This document shows positions 1 through 9,330 of a DNA stretch of 64,000 nt, in pieces. This DNA is from Allobosea robiniae (GTDB lineage: Bacteria > Pseudomonadota > Alphaproteobacteria > Rhizobiales > Beijerinckiaceae): positions 124,001 through 188,000 of the forward strand of contig NZ_FNBZ01000003.1 of assembly GCF_900102525.1 (NCBI RefSeq). Reading direction: 5' to 3'. A model generated the notes under the pieces. The model was given only the letters and a program-made list of their open reading frames with translations, was not told the origin of the DNA and searched no databases. Each line of letters starts with the position of its first letter. Position 1 is the first letter of the stretch. Made by a program: the position numbers and the translations under genes.

Positions 1-563
1 ATCGGGCTGCCGCTCGGCCTGATCGCCGGCTGGTATCGCAGCATCGACGGCGTGCTGATGCGGATGATGGACGGGCTGATGGCCATTCCCGGCATCCTGC
101 TCGCGATCGCCATCGTCGCGCTGGTCCGCGGCGGGCTTCTCACCGTGATCATCGCGATCATGATCCCGGCAATCCCGCAGGTGGTGCGCCTCGTCCGGGC
201 GCGGGTCATCGCGGCGCGCGAGGAGACCTATGTCGACGCCGCCGTGCTGCTTGGCACCCGCCCGGGCAAGCTGATCCGCAAGCATCTGCTGCCCACCACG
301 ATCGCGCCGCTGATCGTGCAGGGCACCTATATGTACGCCTCCGCCATCCTGACCGAGGCGGCGCTCTCCTTCCTCGGTGTCGGCATCGGCACGGAGGTTC
401 CGAGCTGGGGCAACATCATGGCCGAGGGGCGGCTCTATTTCGCGATCAATCCCTGGCTGGTGTTCTGGCCGGCGATCGTGCTGTCGCTCTGCATTCTTTC
501 GATCAACCTGCTCGGCGACGCGCTGCGCGACCGGCTCGATCCGAAGATGCAGGGGAGGGCTCC

Positions 564-567
<4 letters not shown>
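1..567 (+). CDS. Peptide-type ABC transporter permease (DppC-like), 5' end missing
   Basis: The reading frame is open from the first base, so the N-terminus lies outside the window. The visible 188 residues are a BPD_transp_1 permease domain with several hydrophobic segments and the EAA-like cytoplasmic loop that contacts the ATPase (around RLVRARVIAAREETYVDAA). It ends with the GDALRDRLDPK tail usual in DppC/OppC proteins. It would form part of the inner-membrane channel of a di/oligopeptide-type importer. The stop codon overlaps the start of the following ATPase gene, so the two are cotranscribed. The substrate cannot be told from the sequence. Confidence 0.93.
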
Positions 568-2230
<1,663 letters not shown>

Positions 2231-2234
<4 letters not shown>

Positions 2235-3094
2235 TTTCCGCCAGCCTCGTCCAGATGGATGTCCAGTCCCTGGCGCCGGCCGAGAATTTCCGGCGCATTC
2301 ACGACTTCGTTGCAGCGGAGGCGGCAAAGGGCGTCCAGCTCATCCTGTTCCCGGAGCTGGCGAACACGGGCTATGTCGAGCCGCTGGTGCCGGGCGGCGC
2401 TGTCGTCAGCGATGTCCCGCATTTCGGGGCTGCGCTCTACGAGGCCTGCGCCGCGCCGGATGGCGACGAGGTCAAGGCGCTCGTTGCGCTCGCCGCGAGG
2501 CATCGCGTGCATCTCGTCATCGGGCTCGGCCTGCGCGATGCCTTACGTGCCGGGGTGATGCGCAATGCCTCGCTGCTGATCGGGCCGGAGGGTGTGGTCG
2601 GCGACTACACCAAGATCCACCAGTGGCAGAACGAGAAGCTGTTTTTCAGCGGCGGCGACAGCATCGACACCTATCCCGTCTTCGGGACACGGCTCGGCAT
2701 GCAGGTCTGCTACGATATCCGCTTCCCCGAGATCACCCGCATCCTTGCGCTTCAGGGCGCGAGCATCGTGACCTCGGTCTGGGCCTCCTTCGGGGCGGAG
2801 ACTGCGCCGGTGACGGACGAGGGCCTCTTTATCCACCGCGCTTACACGCGGGCGACCGAGAACGGGGTCTTCTTCCTGAGCTGCAACCGCAGCGGCAGCC
2901 GCGGCGGGCAGCGCTTCTTCGGCCGCTCCTGCGCGGTGGCACCGGATGGCCGCGTGCTCGGCGCGCTCGACCATGATCGCGAGGACGTGCTGCGGGTCGA
3001 GATCGACCTCGCCGAGGTCGCGCGCTATCGCAGCTTCACGGGCATCTGGGCCGACCGGGCGCCTGCTCTCTACGCCAAGTATCTCACGCCCTGA
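2231..3094 (+). CDS. Carbon-nitrogen hydrolase (nitrilase superfamily)
   Basis: A 287-residue cytoplasmic hydrolase of the nitrilase/amidase superfamily. The catalytic triad is visible: Glu42 in LFPELANTGY, Lys128 in GDYTKIH, and the nucleophile Cys160 in QVCYDIRFPE. Such enzymes cleave C-N bonds in amides, carbamoyl compounds or nitriles; the substrate here is unknown. The ATG overlaps the stop of the ABC ATPase gene (ATGA), so it belongs to the transporter operon and probably acts on the imported compound. Length is normal for the family. Confidence 0.9.
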
Positions 3095-3111
3095 TCCTCA
3101 CGAGACCTCCG

Positions 3112-3657
3112 ATGACGATTTCTCCCTGCCCGCCGATCAGCGATGCCGACTGGCCCGAAGCGATCGCCGAGATGAAGACCGGCTTTGCTGGCGCGCTCAA
3201 TGTCTACCGGACGATGGCGCATCACCCGGCCCTGCTGAAGGCCTGGGGCCCCTTGCGGCAGCACATTGTCAAGGACAGCGCGCTCGGGCCGGTGCGCTCG
3301 GAAGTGGTGATCCTGCGCGCGGCGCACCGAATGGGCTCGCCCTATGAATGGGCGCATCATGTCAGCCGGGCGCGGGTGCTGGGAATGAGCGATGCCCGCA
3401 TCGCCGCTTTGCGCGGGAGCCCTGAAGGCGAGGACGGGCTGATCGTCCGGGCGGTCGATGCGCTCTTCGACGAAAAGCGCCTGTCGCTCTCCCTCGAAGC
3501 CGAGCTTGCCGCGGCGGTCGGGCGCGAGGCGGTGTTCGACCTGATCGCGACGGTCGGCTTCTATTCGGTGCTCGGCTACATGCTGATGACCTATGAGACG
3601 CCGATCGATGAGGCGATTGCGGCCGAGATGACCGAGAAGCCGCTGGGCACTGTCTAG
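3112..3657 (+). CDS. Carboxymuconolactone decarboxylase family protein (AhpD-like)
   Basis: 181 residues, largely helical. The CMD/AhpD core is recognisable around residues 45-105, with a Glu-Trp-Ala-His-His segment (YEWAHHVSRAR) at the position of the family's active-site helix. The CxxC pair of true AhpD disulfide reductases is absent, so it is more like the CMD proteins of catabolic operons. It lies 17 bp after the nitrilase gene on the same strand and is probably the last gene of that operon. A specific reaction cannot be assigned. Confidence 0.82.
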   Translation: MTISPCPPISDADWPEAIAEMKTGFAGALNVYRTMAHHPALLKAWGPLRQHIVKDSALGPVRSEVVILRAAHRMGSPYEWAHHVSRARVLGMSDARIAALRGSPEGEDGLIVRAVDALFDEKRLSLSLEAELAAAVGREAVFDLIATVGFYSVLGYMLMTYETPIDEAIAAEMTEKPLGTV

Positions 3658-3743
3658 CCGCCGATTTGGAGAAGTCGCCGGGCATCGTGTAACCCCGCCT
3701 GACCGGGCCGATGGCGAGTGCCCGGACGCAAGACGGGAAAGAC

Positions 3744-4046
3744 ATGTCCGACGACGATTACATCTATGACGAGGCGACCGGGGAATGGCGCCCGGCCTCG
3801 GAAGTGAAGCAGGCGGCCGCTGCTGCCGCCGCTCCGGTGGTGCGCGATGCCGCCGGCAATGTGCTGGCCGACGGCGATTCCGTCGTTCTGGTCAAGGATC
3901 TCAAGGTGAAGGGCGCCAACCAGACCCTGAAGCAGGGCACGGTGATCCGTTCGATCCGCCTGACGGAGAATGTCGAGGAAATCGACTGCCGCCACGACAC
4001 GATCAAAGGCCTCGTGCTGCGGACGGAGTTCGTCCGCAAGCGTTGA
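3744..4046 (+). CDS. YjdM/PhnA-like C-terminal domain protein
   Basis: A 100-residue protein. Residues from about 32 to the end match the YjdM (formerly PhnA) C-terminal domain, with the characteristic run GNVLADGDSVVLVKDLKVKG and a closing KGLVLRTEFVRK. The N-terminal zinc ribbon of E. coli YjdM is replaced by a short DDDYIYDEATGEW segment, as in many alphaproteobacterial homologues. The start at 3744 was chosen over an in-frame ATG at 3711 because it follows a GACGGGAAAG ribosome site and the family begins MSDD. The function of the family is unresolved, and the old link to phosphonate use is doubtful. Confidence 0.85.
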   Translation: MSDDDYIYDEATGEWRPASEVKQAAAAAAAPVVRDAAGNVLADGDSVVLVKDLKVKGANQTLKQGTVIRSIRLTENVEEIDCRHDTIKGLVLRTEFVRKR

Positions 4047-4062
4047 GTTTTCGGGCCCGCGC

Positions 4063-4467
4063 CTACCAGAGGCGCGGCCCCTCCATCGTCGAGACATGGG
4101 CGGCGACCACTTTCCAGCCCAGGTCGGGAAAGCGTACCCAGCTCTGGCTCTGCCGGCCGATGACGTCGCGCCCGCGCACCTTGAACTCCAGGTTCACCGT
4201 GGCAATGTCGCGGCCCAGCGTCAGGATCTCCAACCGAATCCGTTTCTCCTTGATGCCCGGCCCCGGCGGACGGGCGACGCGATGGCCGTGGATCTCCTGG
4301 AAGCCATAGCCGTTCTCGTGCAGCGCGTAGCGGATCGTGTAGGGGCTGTTCCAGAAGGCGGCGTCCAGCACGTCGACATTCTTGTCGATCAGCGCCTGCT
4401 CGTAGGCCTCGAACCGGGCGCTGATCTCGGCCACGACTTCAGGGATGTTCGGGGTCAGGTCGGTCAT
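4063..4467 (-). CDS. AtzH-like / HpxZ-like protein (DUF3225, SnoaL fold)
   Basis: 134 residues with an alpha+beta SnoaL/NTF2-like fold, recognisable from FEAYEQALIDKNVDVLDAAFW, the YGFQEIHGHR segment and the end SWVRFPDLGWKVVAAHVS. This family sits with amidases in the biuret/allophanate (atz) and purine/oxalurate (hpx) pathways. The ATG overlaps the stop of the upstream amidase gene (ATGA), so the two are translationally coupled. A longer in-frame opening exists upstream but runs through the amidase gene and has no family similarity. It probably assists or pairs with the amidase; the substrate is unproven. Confidence 0.85.
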   Translation of the reverse strand: MTDLTPNIPEVVAEISARFEAYEQALIDKNVDVLDAAFWNSPYTIRYALHENGYGFQEIHGHRVARPPGPGIKEKRIRLEILTLGRDIATVNLEFKVRGRDVIGRQSQSWVRFPDLGWKVVAAHVSTMEGPRLW

Positions 4468-5642
4468 GATGATGCGGCCTCCATGGCCTGTGCGACGGCG
4501 ATGAGGCTGGCATCCGTGCCGCGCCCGCCGATGATGGACAAGCCGACCGGCGCGCCGTCGACAAGGGCGCCGGGCAGGTTGACTTGCGGATGACCGGTCA
4601 GCCCGCCCTGTGCGCAAAGGCTGGTAATGCGGTCGCGCATCGGCCTGAGTGCCGGCATCGGCAGGCCGCGCAAGGGCGCAGGGAAGGGCGTCGTCGGCAG
4701 GCACAGGATCGTGCCCGGCGGCAGCAGGTAGCGCAGCCTTGCGCGAGCCTCTTCGCGCATCAGGGCGGCCCAGTTCTGCTCTGATACCGGAACCTGCGAA
4801 CCGGCGATCAGGCCGGCCGCGACGCTGAAGGCCATGCGCGGATTGTCCCGCTCGATCCAGGGGCGGAAGGTCTGCCAGGCCTCGACCGGCTGCAGGCTGC
4901 GCTGTGCCCGCGCCCAGACGGACAGGCCCTGCGGCGCCATGATCTCGTCGCGTGGCGTCGTGTCGAGCACGCCGGCGAGCCGCTGGACCATCGGTTGCAG
5001 CGCGGCTGCGACTTCGGGGTCGGCGAAGCCGAAGGCGTCGACGGCGACCAGCAATTTGGTCGGTAGCGGGCCGGGCGCCTCGCCGAGCAGCACCGTGCCG
5101 ATGCGGGCGAAGGTCGCGGCGTCGCGCGTGAACCAGCCGGCTGTATCCGAGCTCGGCGCCTGCGGCATCAGCCCGGTCAGGTCGAGCCGGCCATGGGTCG
5201 GTCGGATACTGTAGAGCCCGCAGAAGCTGCCGGGCACGCGCATCGAACCGCCGGTATCGGTGCCCAAGGCGGTGTCGCAGAGTCCGGCGGCGACGGCCGC
5301 GGCCGAGCCGGAAGAGGAGCCGCCCGGCACGCGGTCAGGCGCGGCGGTGTTCAGCGGCGTGCCGTCGAAGGCGTTCTCGCCGAGGATGCCGAGCGAGACC
5401 TCGTCGGTGATGGTCTTGCCGACGAGCTCGGCGCCGGCATCGAGCAGGCTCTGCACTGCCCAGGCATGGCGCTCCGGGACGGGATTGGCTTTGGCCCAGT
5501 CATGGTTGCCGCCGCCGGTCGGTGTACCCGCGACGTCGAACAGGTCCTTGACGGCGAAGGTCAGTCCGGCGAGCGGCCCGCCTTCCCGGCCGGGGATGCG
5601 GATGCGCGGGCCGGGCACGAAGGCGTTGACGCGATCCGCCAT
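4464..5642 (-). CDS. Amidase (amidase signature family)
   Basis: A 392-residue amidase-signature hydrolase. The Ser-cisSer-Lys triad is visible: Lys32 in FAVKDLFD, the serine run in VPGGSSSGSAAA (residues 109-111), and the nucleophile Ser133 in GTDTGGSMRVP. It is shorter than AtzE/GatA (about 450-480 residues) and resembles the compact indoleacetamide hydrolase-like group. A GTG one codon upstream (5645) is also possible. It is followed by, and overlaps, an AtzH-like gene. No AtzG-like small subunit gene was found between or around them. Confidence 0.9.
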   Translation of the reverse strand: MADRVNAFVPGPRIRIPGREGGPLAGLTFAVKDLFDVAGTPTGGGNHDWAKANPVPERHAWAVQSLLDAGAELVGKTITDEVSLGILGENAFDGTPLNTAAPDRVPGGSSSGSAAAVAAGLCDTALGTDTGGSMRVPGSFCGLYSIRPTHGRLDLTGLMPQAPSSDTAGWFTRDAATFARIGTVLLGEAPGPLPTKLLVAVDAFGFADPEVAAALQPMVQRLAGVLDTTPRDEIMAPQGLSVWARAQRSLQPVEAWQTFRPWIERDNPRMAFSVAAGLIAGSQVPVSEQNWAALMREEARARLRYLLPPGTILCLPTTPFPAPLRGLPMPALRPMRDRITSLCAQGGLTGHPQVNLPGALVDGAPVGLSIIGGRGTDASLIAVAQAMEAASS

Positions 5643-5806
5643 CACGGCCTCGGCGATCGTGTTTCGCCCAGGGAGATCGGTCGGGTCGGCATCGGCACGG
5701 CTTTTTATCCTTCGTGATGGTCGGCCTATCGTTCGGGTGGCAGCCTAAGCAGGTTTGCCGCCGCTGCAAACGTCAGCGTGCCGGCTTGCCACGCTATCGG
5801 TCATCG

Positions 5807-5835
5807 GGAACCTTTTACGGTCTGCGCCATCCGAT
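5807..5835 (+). promoter_or_regulatory. Probable ECF-type promoter upstream of the sigma factor gene
   Basis: GGAAC at 5807-5811 is followed by exactly 16 bases and CATCCGAT at 5828-5835. The same layout, GGAAC, C/GTTTT, then CATCC[AG]AT at identical spacing, recurs at 6561-6589 before the DUF4142 gene. GGAAC is a typical -35 element for ECF sigma factors. The element ends about 20 bp before the ATG at 5855. It is inferred to be autoregulated by the sigma factor encoded just downstream. Confidence 0.6.
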
Positions 5836-5854
5836 GCGGCGAGGAGGACAGATC

Positions 5855-6553
5855 ATGCCATCCATTCCGACGGTCGCGCGCGATGCCGGTTCCGCCTCGG
5901 CTGATGATCTCGATCTCGCCCGTCGTGCGAGCACGGGCGATCCTCAGGCCTTCCGCACGATCATGACGACGCATAACCAGGCGCTCTATCGCATCGCGCG
6001 GGCGGTGATCCGCAATGACAGCGAGGCCGAGGATGTGGTGCAGGAGGCCTATGTCCGGGCCTTCAGCCACCTCGACAGCTTCCGTGGCGAGGCGACGCTT
6101 TCGACCTGGTTGTCGCGCATCACCCTCAACGAGGCGCTGGGCCGCCTGCGCCGGAAGAAGCGGGCCGACAAGGCATTGCGCGCCGAGGACCCGGGTATTC
6201 CCGCGCAGATCATCCCCTTTCCCGGCAGCAGCAGCGGCGACGATCCGGAGCGAATGATGGCGCAGCGGCAGATCCTTCAACTGGTCGAGCGCGCGACCGA
6301 CAACCTTCCCGACGTCTATCGCGGCGTGTTCATGGCGCGAGTGATCGAGGGGCGCAGCGTCGAGGAAACCGCGGAACTCCTCGACATCCGGGCGGAGACG
6401 GTCAAGACCCGGCTGCACCGGGCGCGGCTTTTGGTGCGCAAGGAGCTGGAACAGCAGATCGGCCCGGTGCTGCTCGATGCCTTCCCCTTCGCGGGCCGGC
6501 GCTGCGAACGCCTGACCGCTGCCGTGATGCAAAGACTTGGTATTCCCACCTGA
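5855..6553 (+). CDS. ECF RNA polymerase sigma factor with C-terminal extension
   Basis: A 232-residue sigma-70 family ECF factor. Region 2 is clear (DLDLARRASTGDPQAF to DVVQEAYVRAFSHLDSFRGEATLSTWLSRI), and region 4 carries the HTH SVEETAELLDIRAETVKTRLHRARLLVRKEL. About 30 residues follow region 4 and include a conserved-looking FAGRRCERLTAAVMQRL segment. The start at 5855 was chosen for the strong GAGGAGG site at 5841-5847; a longer opening from 5714 lacks similarity. No anti-sigma gene is adjacent. Paired GGAAC promoters suggest it controls itself and the DUF4142/cupredoxin genes downstream. Confidence 0.9.
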   Translation: MPSIPTVARDAGSASADDLDLARRASTGDPQAFRTIMTTHNQALYRIARAVIRNDSEAEDVVQEAYVRAFSHLDSFRGEATLSTWLSRITLNEALGRLRRKKRADKALRAEDPGIPAQIIPFPGSSSGDDPERMMAQRQILQLVERATDNLPDVYRGVFMARVIEGRSVEETAELLDIRAETVKTRLHRARLLVRKELEQQIGPVLLDAFPFAGRRCERLTAAVMQRLGIPT

Positions 6554-6560
6554 AATTCTG

Positions 6561-6589
6561 GGAACGTTTTGGCCGCGCCGGCATCCAAT
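6561..6589 (+). promoter_or_regulatory. Probable ECF-type promoter of the DUF4142/cupredoxin genes
   Basis: GGAAC at 6561-6565, then 16 bases beginning GTTTT, then CATCCAAT at 6582-6589. It matches the element at 5807-5835 in both boxes and in spacing. It starts 8 bp after the sigma factor stop codon and lies about 60 bp before the DUF4142 start. Inferred target of the adjacent ECF sigma factor. Confidence 0.6.
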
Positions 6590-6647
6590 AAGGGTCGATG
6601 AAACAAACGGTTCGGGCTCGCTCTTGCGGCCCGGAGAAGGAGGATTC

Positions 6648-7172
6648 ATGTCTGTTCGCACGTATAGCTTCGCGCTTGCTCTCGCATTGCTGGGAGTGGC
6701 GACCGCAGCACAGGCCGCCGACAAACCGACCGATCCGCAGATCGCCCATATCGCCTATACGGCCGGAGCGATCGACGTCGCAGCGGCCAAGCAGGCCATC
6801 GCGAAATCACGGAACAAGGTGGTGGTGTCCTTCGCCAAGGACATGATGCGTGACCACCAGGCCGTCAACAAGCAGGCACTTGCTCTCGTTGCCAAGCTCA
6901 AGGTCAAGCCGGAGGACAATGCGACGAGCCGCGCCCTCTCCGATGCCGCTGGCAAGACCAAGGCATCGCTCGCCAAGTTGCGCGGCAAGGCCTTCGACAA
7001 GGCCTATGTCGCCAACGAGGTCGCCTTCCACCAACAGGTGAATGGGGCTTTGCAGACCCTGCTGATCCCGTCGGCGAGCAATGCCGAGCTCAAGGGCCTG
7101 CTCGAAACCGGCCTGAAGATATTCCAGGGCCATGAGCAGCATGCGGTGCATGTCGCCGCCGAGCTGCAATAG
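6648..7172 (+). CDS. DUF4142 domain-containing periplasmic protein
   Basis: 174 residues with a signal peptide (MSVRTYS, a hydrophobic stretch, cleavage near AQA/ADK). The mature part is a helical DUF4142 domain of the ferritin-like type, with DAAAKQA, FAKDMMRDHQAVNKQALALV and a closing FQGHEQHAVHVAAEL. The repeated His and Asp/Glu residues suggest metal binding, but no function is established. A GGAGAAGGAGG ribosome site directly precedes the ATG. It sits between the ECF sigma gene and a cupredoxin gene, which points to an envelope stress or metal/redox response. Confidence 0.88.
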   Translation: MSVRTYSFALALALLGVATAAQAADKPTDPQIAHIAYTAGAIDVAAAKQAIAKSRNKVVVSFAKDMMRDHQAVNKQALALVAKLKVKPEDNATSRALSDAAGKTKASLAKLRGKAFDKAYVANEVAFHQQVNGALQTLLIPSASNAELKGLLETGLKIFQGHEQHAVHVAAELQ

Positions 7173-7181
7173 GGCACCGCC

Positions 7182-7502
7182 ATGAGCGTGGCGCGATATC
7201 TGCCGGCGGTCGCGGCCGTGATACTGGCCGCGGCTGCAGTGCCCGCCCGGGCGGAGACCATTCAGGTGATCGTCGACAAGCTGGTCTTCACGCCGGCCGA
7301 GGTCAGTGCGAAGGTCGGCGACACCATCGAATGGGTCAACCGGGACATCCTCGCCCATACCGCCACGGTGAAGGGCGGGATGGAGGTGATGATCCCCGCC
7401 AGGAAGACCGGCCGGGTGACGCTGCAGAAGGCGGAGGCGATCGACTATTTCTGCCGCTTCCACCCCAACATGAAGGGTCGCATCACCGTCTCGGCCCCGT
7501 GA
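7182..7502 (+). CDS. Cupredoxin (plastocyanin/azurin-like) periplasmic protein
   Basis: 106 residues with an N-terminal signal peptide (cleavage near ARA/ETI) and a single cupredoxin domain. The copper ligands are visible: His in ILAHTATV, then Cys, His and Met in YFCRFHPNMKG. It is a type 1 blue copper protein that likely transfers electrons or binds copper in the periplasm. It starts 9 bp after the DUF4142 gene, so the two form an operon under the GGAAC promoter at 6561. Its last 20 bp overlap the convergent phosphatase gene. Confidence 0.9.
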   Translation: MSVARYLPAVAAVILAAAAVPARAETIQVIVDKLVFTPAEVSAKVGDTIEWVNRDILAHTATVKGGMEVMIPARKTGRVTLQKAEAIDYFCRFHPNMKGRITVSAP

Positions 7503-8088
7503 CGGGAATGCGGGGTCGGGGCGCGTCTCGGGCGATGGGAGGCCGGGGCGCGCCCTGTTCCTGCGCGATCAGGAACTTTTCCTGAGCCTCGGTCTCGACG
7601 GAGGCCGCATCATGCCCGCGGCGGATCTGCGCGATCGCGTCGGCTGCGTCGGCCCCGTTCTCGACCAGCAGCAGCGCGGCGATGGTGCCGGTGCGGCCGA
7701 GGCCGGCGCGGCAATGGATTGCCCAACTCTCGCCTTCGCGCAGGCGGCGCGGCAGGTCGAGCTCGCGCCAGCCCGCCATGAAGGCCGCATCCGGCACGCC
7801 GTAATCGGGGATGGCGAGATGAGCCCATTCGAGCCCGGCTGCCCGGACAGCGGCGGCGAAGCCGACGATGCCAGCCGGAAATTCCTGTGCTTCGACGAGG
7901 CTGAGCAGGCCGGTTGCGCCCAATCCCGCCAGACGCGACAGATCCTCCGCCAGGGCGGTCTGCGATGCGGCGTCATCCGGCGCCCCCTGCCGCCGGCCGG
8001 GGCAGGGGCCGAGCAGGAGCGCGCCGGCGAAGCCGGGCAGGTCGAGACGGGAAATAGAAGGCGCCGGGCTGTGCAAGCAAGCCTCCAA
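7483..8088 (-). CDS. Protein-tyrosine phosphatase family protein
   Basis: 201 residues with the cysteine phosphatase loop HCRAGLGRTG (CX5R), preceded by an aspartate-bearing AIPDYGVPD segment that could supply the general acid. It is cytoplasmic, with no signal peptide. The only full-length start is a TTG at 8088; no ATG or GTG with a good ribosome site was seen. The 3' end overlaps the convergent cupredoxin gene by 20 bp. Dual-specificity phosphatases of this type act on phosphoproteins or small phosphorylated ligands; the target here is unknown. Confidence 0.82.
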   Translation of the reverse strand: MEACLHSPAPSISRLDLPGFAGALLLGPCPGRRQGAPDDAASQTALAEDLSRLAGLGATGLLSLVEAQEFPAGIVGFAAAVRAAGLEWAHLAIPDYGVPDAAFMAGWRELDLPRRLREGESWAIHCRAGLGRTGTIAALLLVENGADAADAIAQIRRGHDAASVETEAQEKFLIAQEQGAPRPPIARDAPRPRIPVTGPRR

Positions 8089-8342
8089 ATGGCGGAAGGG
8101 CCGGGTACTCTACCTGTCGCATCGTCTTTGCACGAGCCGATGGACAGCGTGCGGCTTGTCGCGATGGGATCGGAAACGCCGGGAAGAATCGGGGCGACGT
8201 TCAGCGGAGTGGAACAGGGGTCGGTCTATTCCGCGACATCATAAACAATGCGCTTCGAATGCATTGGCCAGCGGCTGTTCGCGCGTGCCATCCTCGCCGG
8301 ATCAGGGGAGCGTTGCGGCGCTCCGGTTCGACGGAGCCCGAC

Positions 8343-9320
8343 GTGCCAGACGATTACAGCACCCTCTACGAGGCGGTCGAGCCCTATCGGTCCTTGCGCC
8401 TGCCGGTCGGTGACGGACATGAACTCCATGTCGATCTCAGCGGCAATCCCGACGGCATCCCCGTGGTGTTCCTGCATGGCGGACCCGGCGGTGGCACCAA
8501 GCCGGCGCAGCGCAAGACCTTCGACCCGTCCGCCTTCCGGATCGTGACCTTCGACCAGCGCGGGGCGGGGCGCTCCAGCCCTCTGGCGGAGCTCGCGGGC
8601 AATACCACGCAGGCGCTGATCGCCGATCTCGAACGCATCCGGGAGCATCTCGGCATCGAGCGCTGGCTCGTCACCGGCGGTTCCTGGGGCAGCTGCCTCG
8701 GCCTCGCCTATGGGCAGGCCCATCCCGAGCGCTGTCTCGGCTTCCGCCTGCATGGCATCTTCATGGCCGAGCGCGCCGAGATCGACTGGTGGTTCCACGG
8801 CTCGCGCACGATCTTCCCTGATCATTGGGAGACCTTCGCCAATTTCGTGCCGGAGGCGGAGCGCGGCGACCTGCTCGGCGCCTATTACCGCCGCCTCACC
8901 GGGCCTGACCGCGAGCAACAACTCGCTGCTGCGGTCGCCTTGCGCACCTTCTCGGGGAAGACCCAGACCTTCCTGCCCGATGCCGAGCATGTCGCGGCCC
9001 TGACCGAGCCGGATGCCGCGCTCGCGCTCGCCCGCATCTTCACGCATTACTGCGTCAACGGCGCCTTCTTCGAACCCGGCCAGTTGCTGCGCGACGTCTC
9101 GCGCATCCGGCATCTGCCGGCCGAGATCGTGCAGGGGCGCTACGACATCGTCACGCCGATGTGCACGGCCTGGCGCCTGAAGACAGCCTGGCCCGAGGCC
9201 CGCTTCACCATCGTGACCGAAGCCAATCACGCGGCGACGCCGAGCGCGCCGGCCCTGTCTCTGGCGCTGCGCGACGCGACCGACCGCCTGCGCGATTCGA
9301 TGCTGGCCCTCGCGGCCTGA
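8343..9320 (+). CDS. pip: Proline iminopeptidase (alpha/beta hydrolase, S33)
   Basis: 325 residues from the chosen GTG start. It shows the S33 features HGGPGGG (oxyanion region), FDQRGAGRS, and the nucleophile elbow GGSWGS, with a late acid and histidine (GRYDIVTP and EANHAA). The enzyme removes N-terminal proline from peptides in the cytoplasm. The GTG at 8343 gives the usual family length of about 310-325 residues; the open frame extends upstream to 8259 without similarity. It is followed after 10 bp by an S9 peptidase gene, and the two likely work together on imported peptides. Confidence 0.88.
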   Translation: MPDDYSTLYEAVEPYRSLRLPVGDGHELHVDLSGNPDGIPVVFLHGGPGGGTKPAQRKTFDPSAFRIVTFDQRGAGRSSPLAELAGNTTQALIADLERIREHLGIERWLVTGGSWGSCLGLAYGQAHPERCLGFRLHGIFMAERAEIDWWFHGSRTIFPDHWETFANFVPEAERGDLLGAYYRRLTGPDREQQLAAAVALRTFSGKTQTFLPDAEHVAALTEPDAALALARIFTHYCVNGAFFEPGQLLRDVSRIRHLPAEIVQGRYDIVTPMCTAWRLKTAWPEARFTIVTEANHAATPSAPALSLALRDATDRLRDSMLALAA

Positions 9321-9330
9321 AGGAACGACC

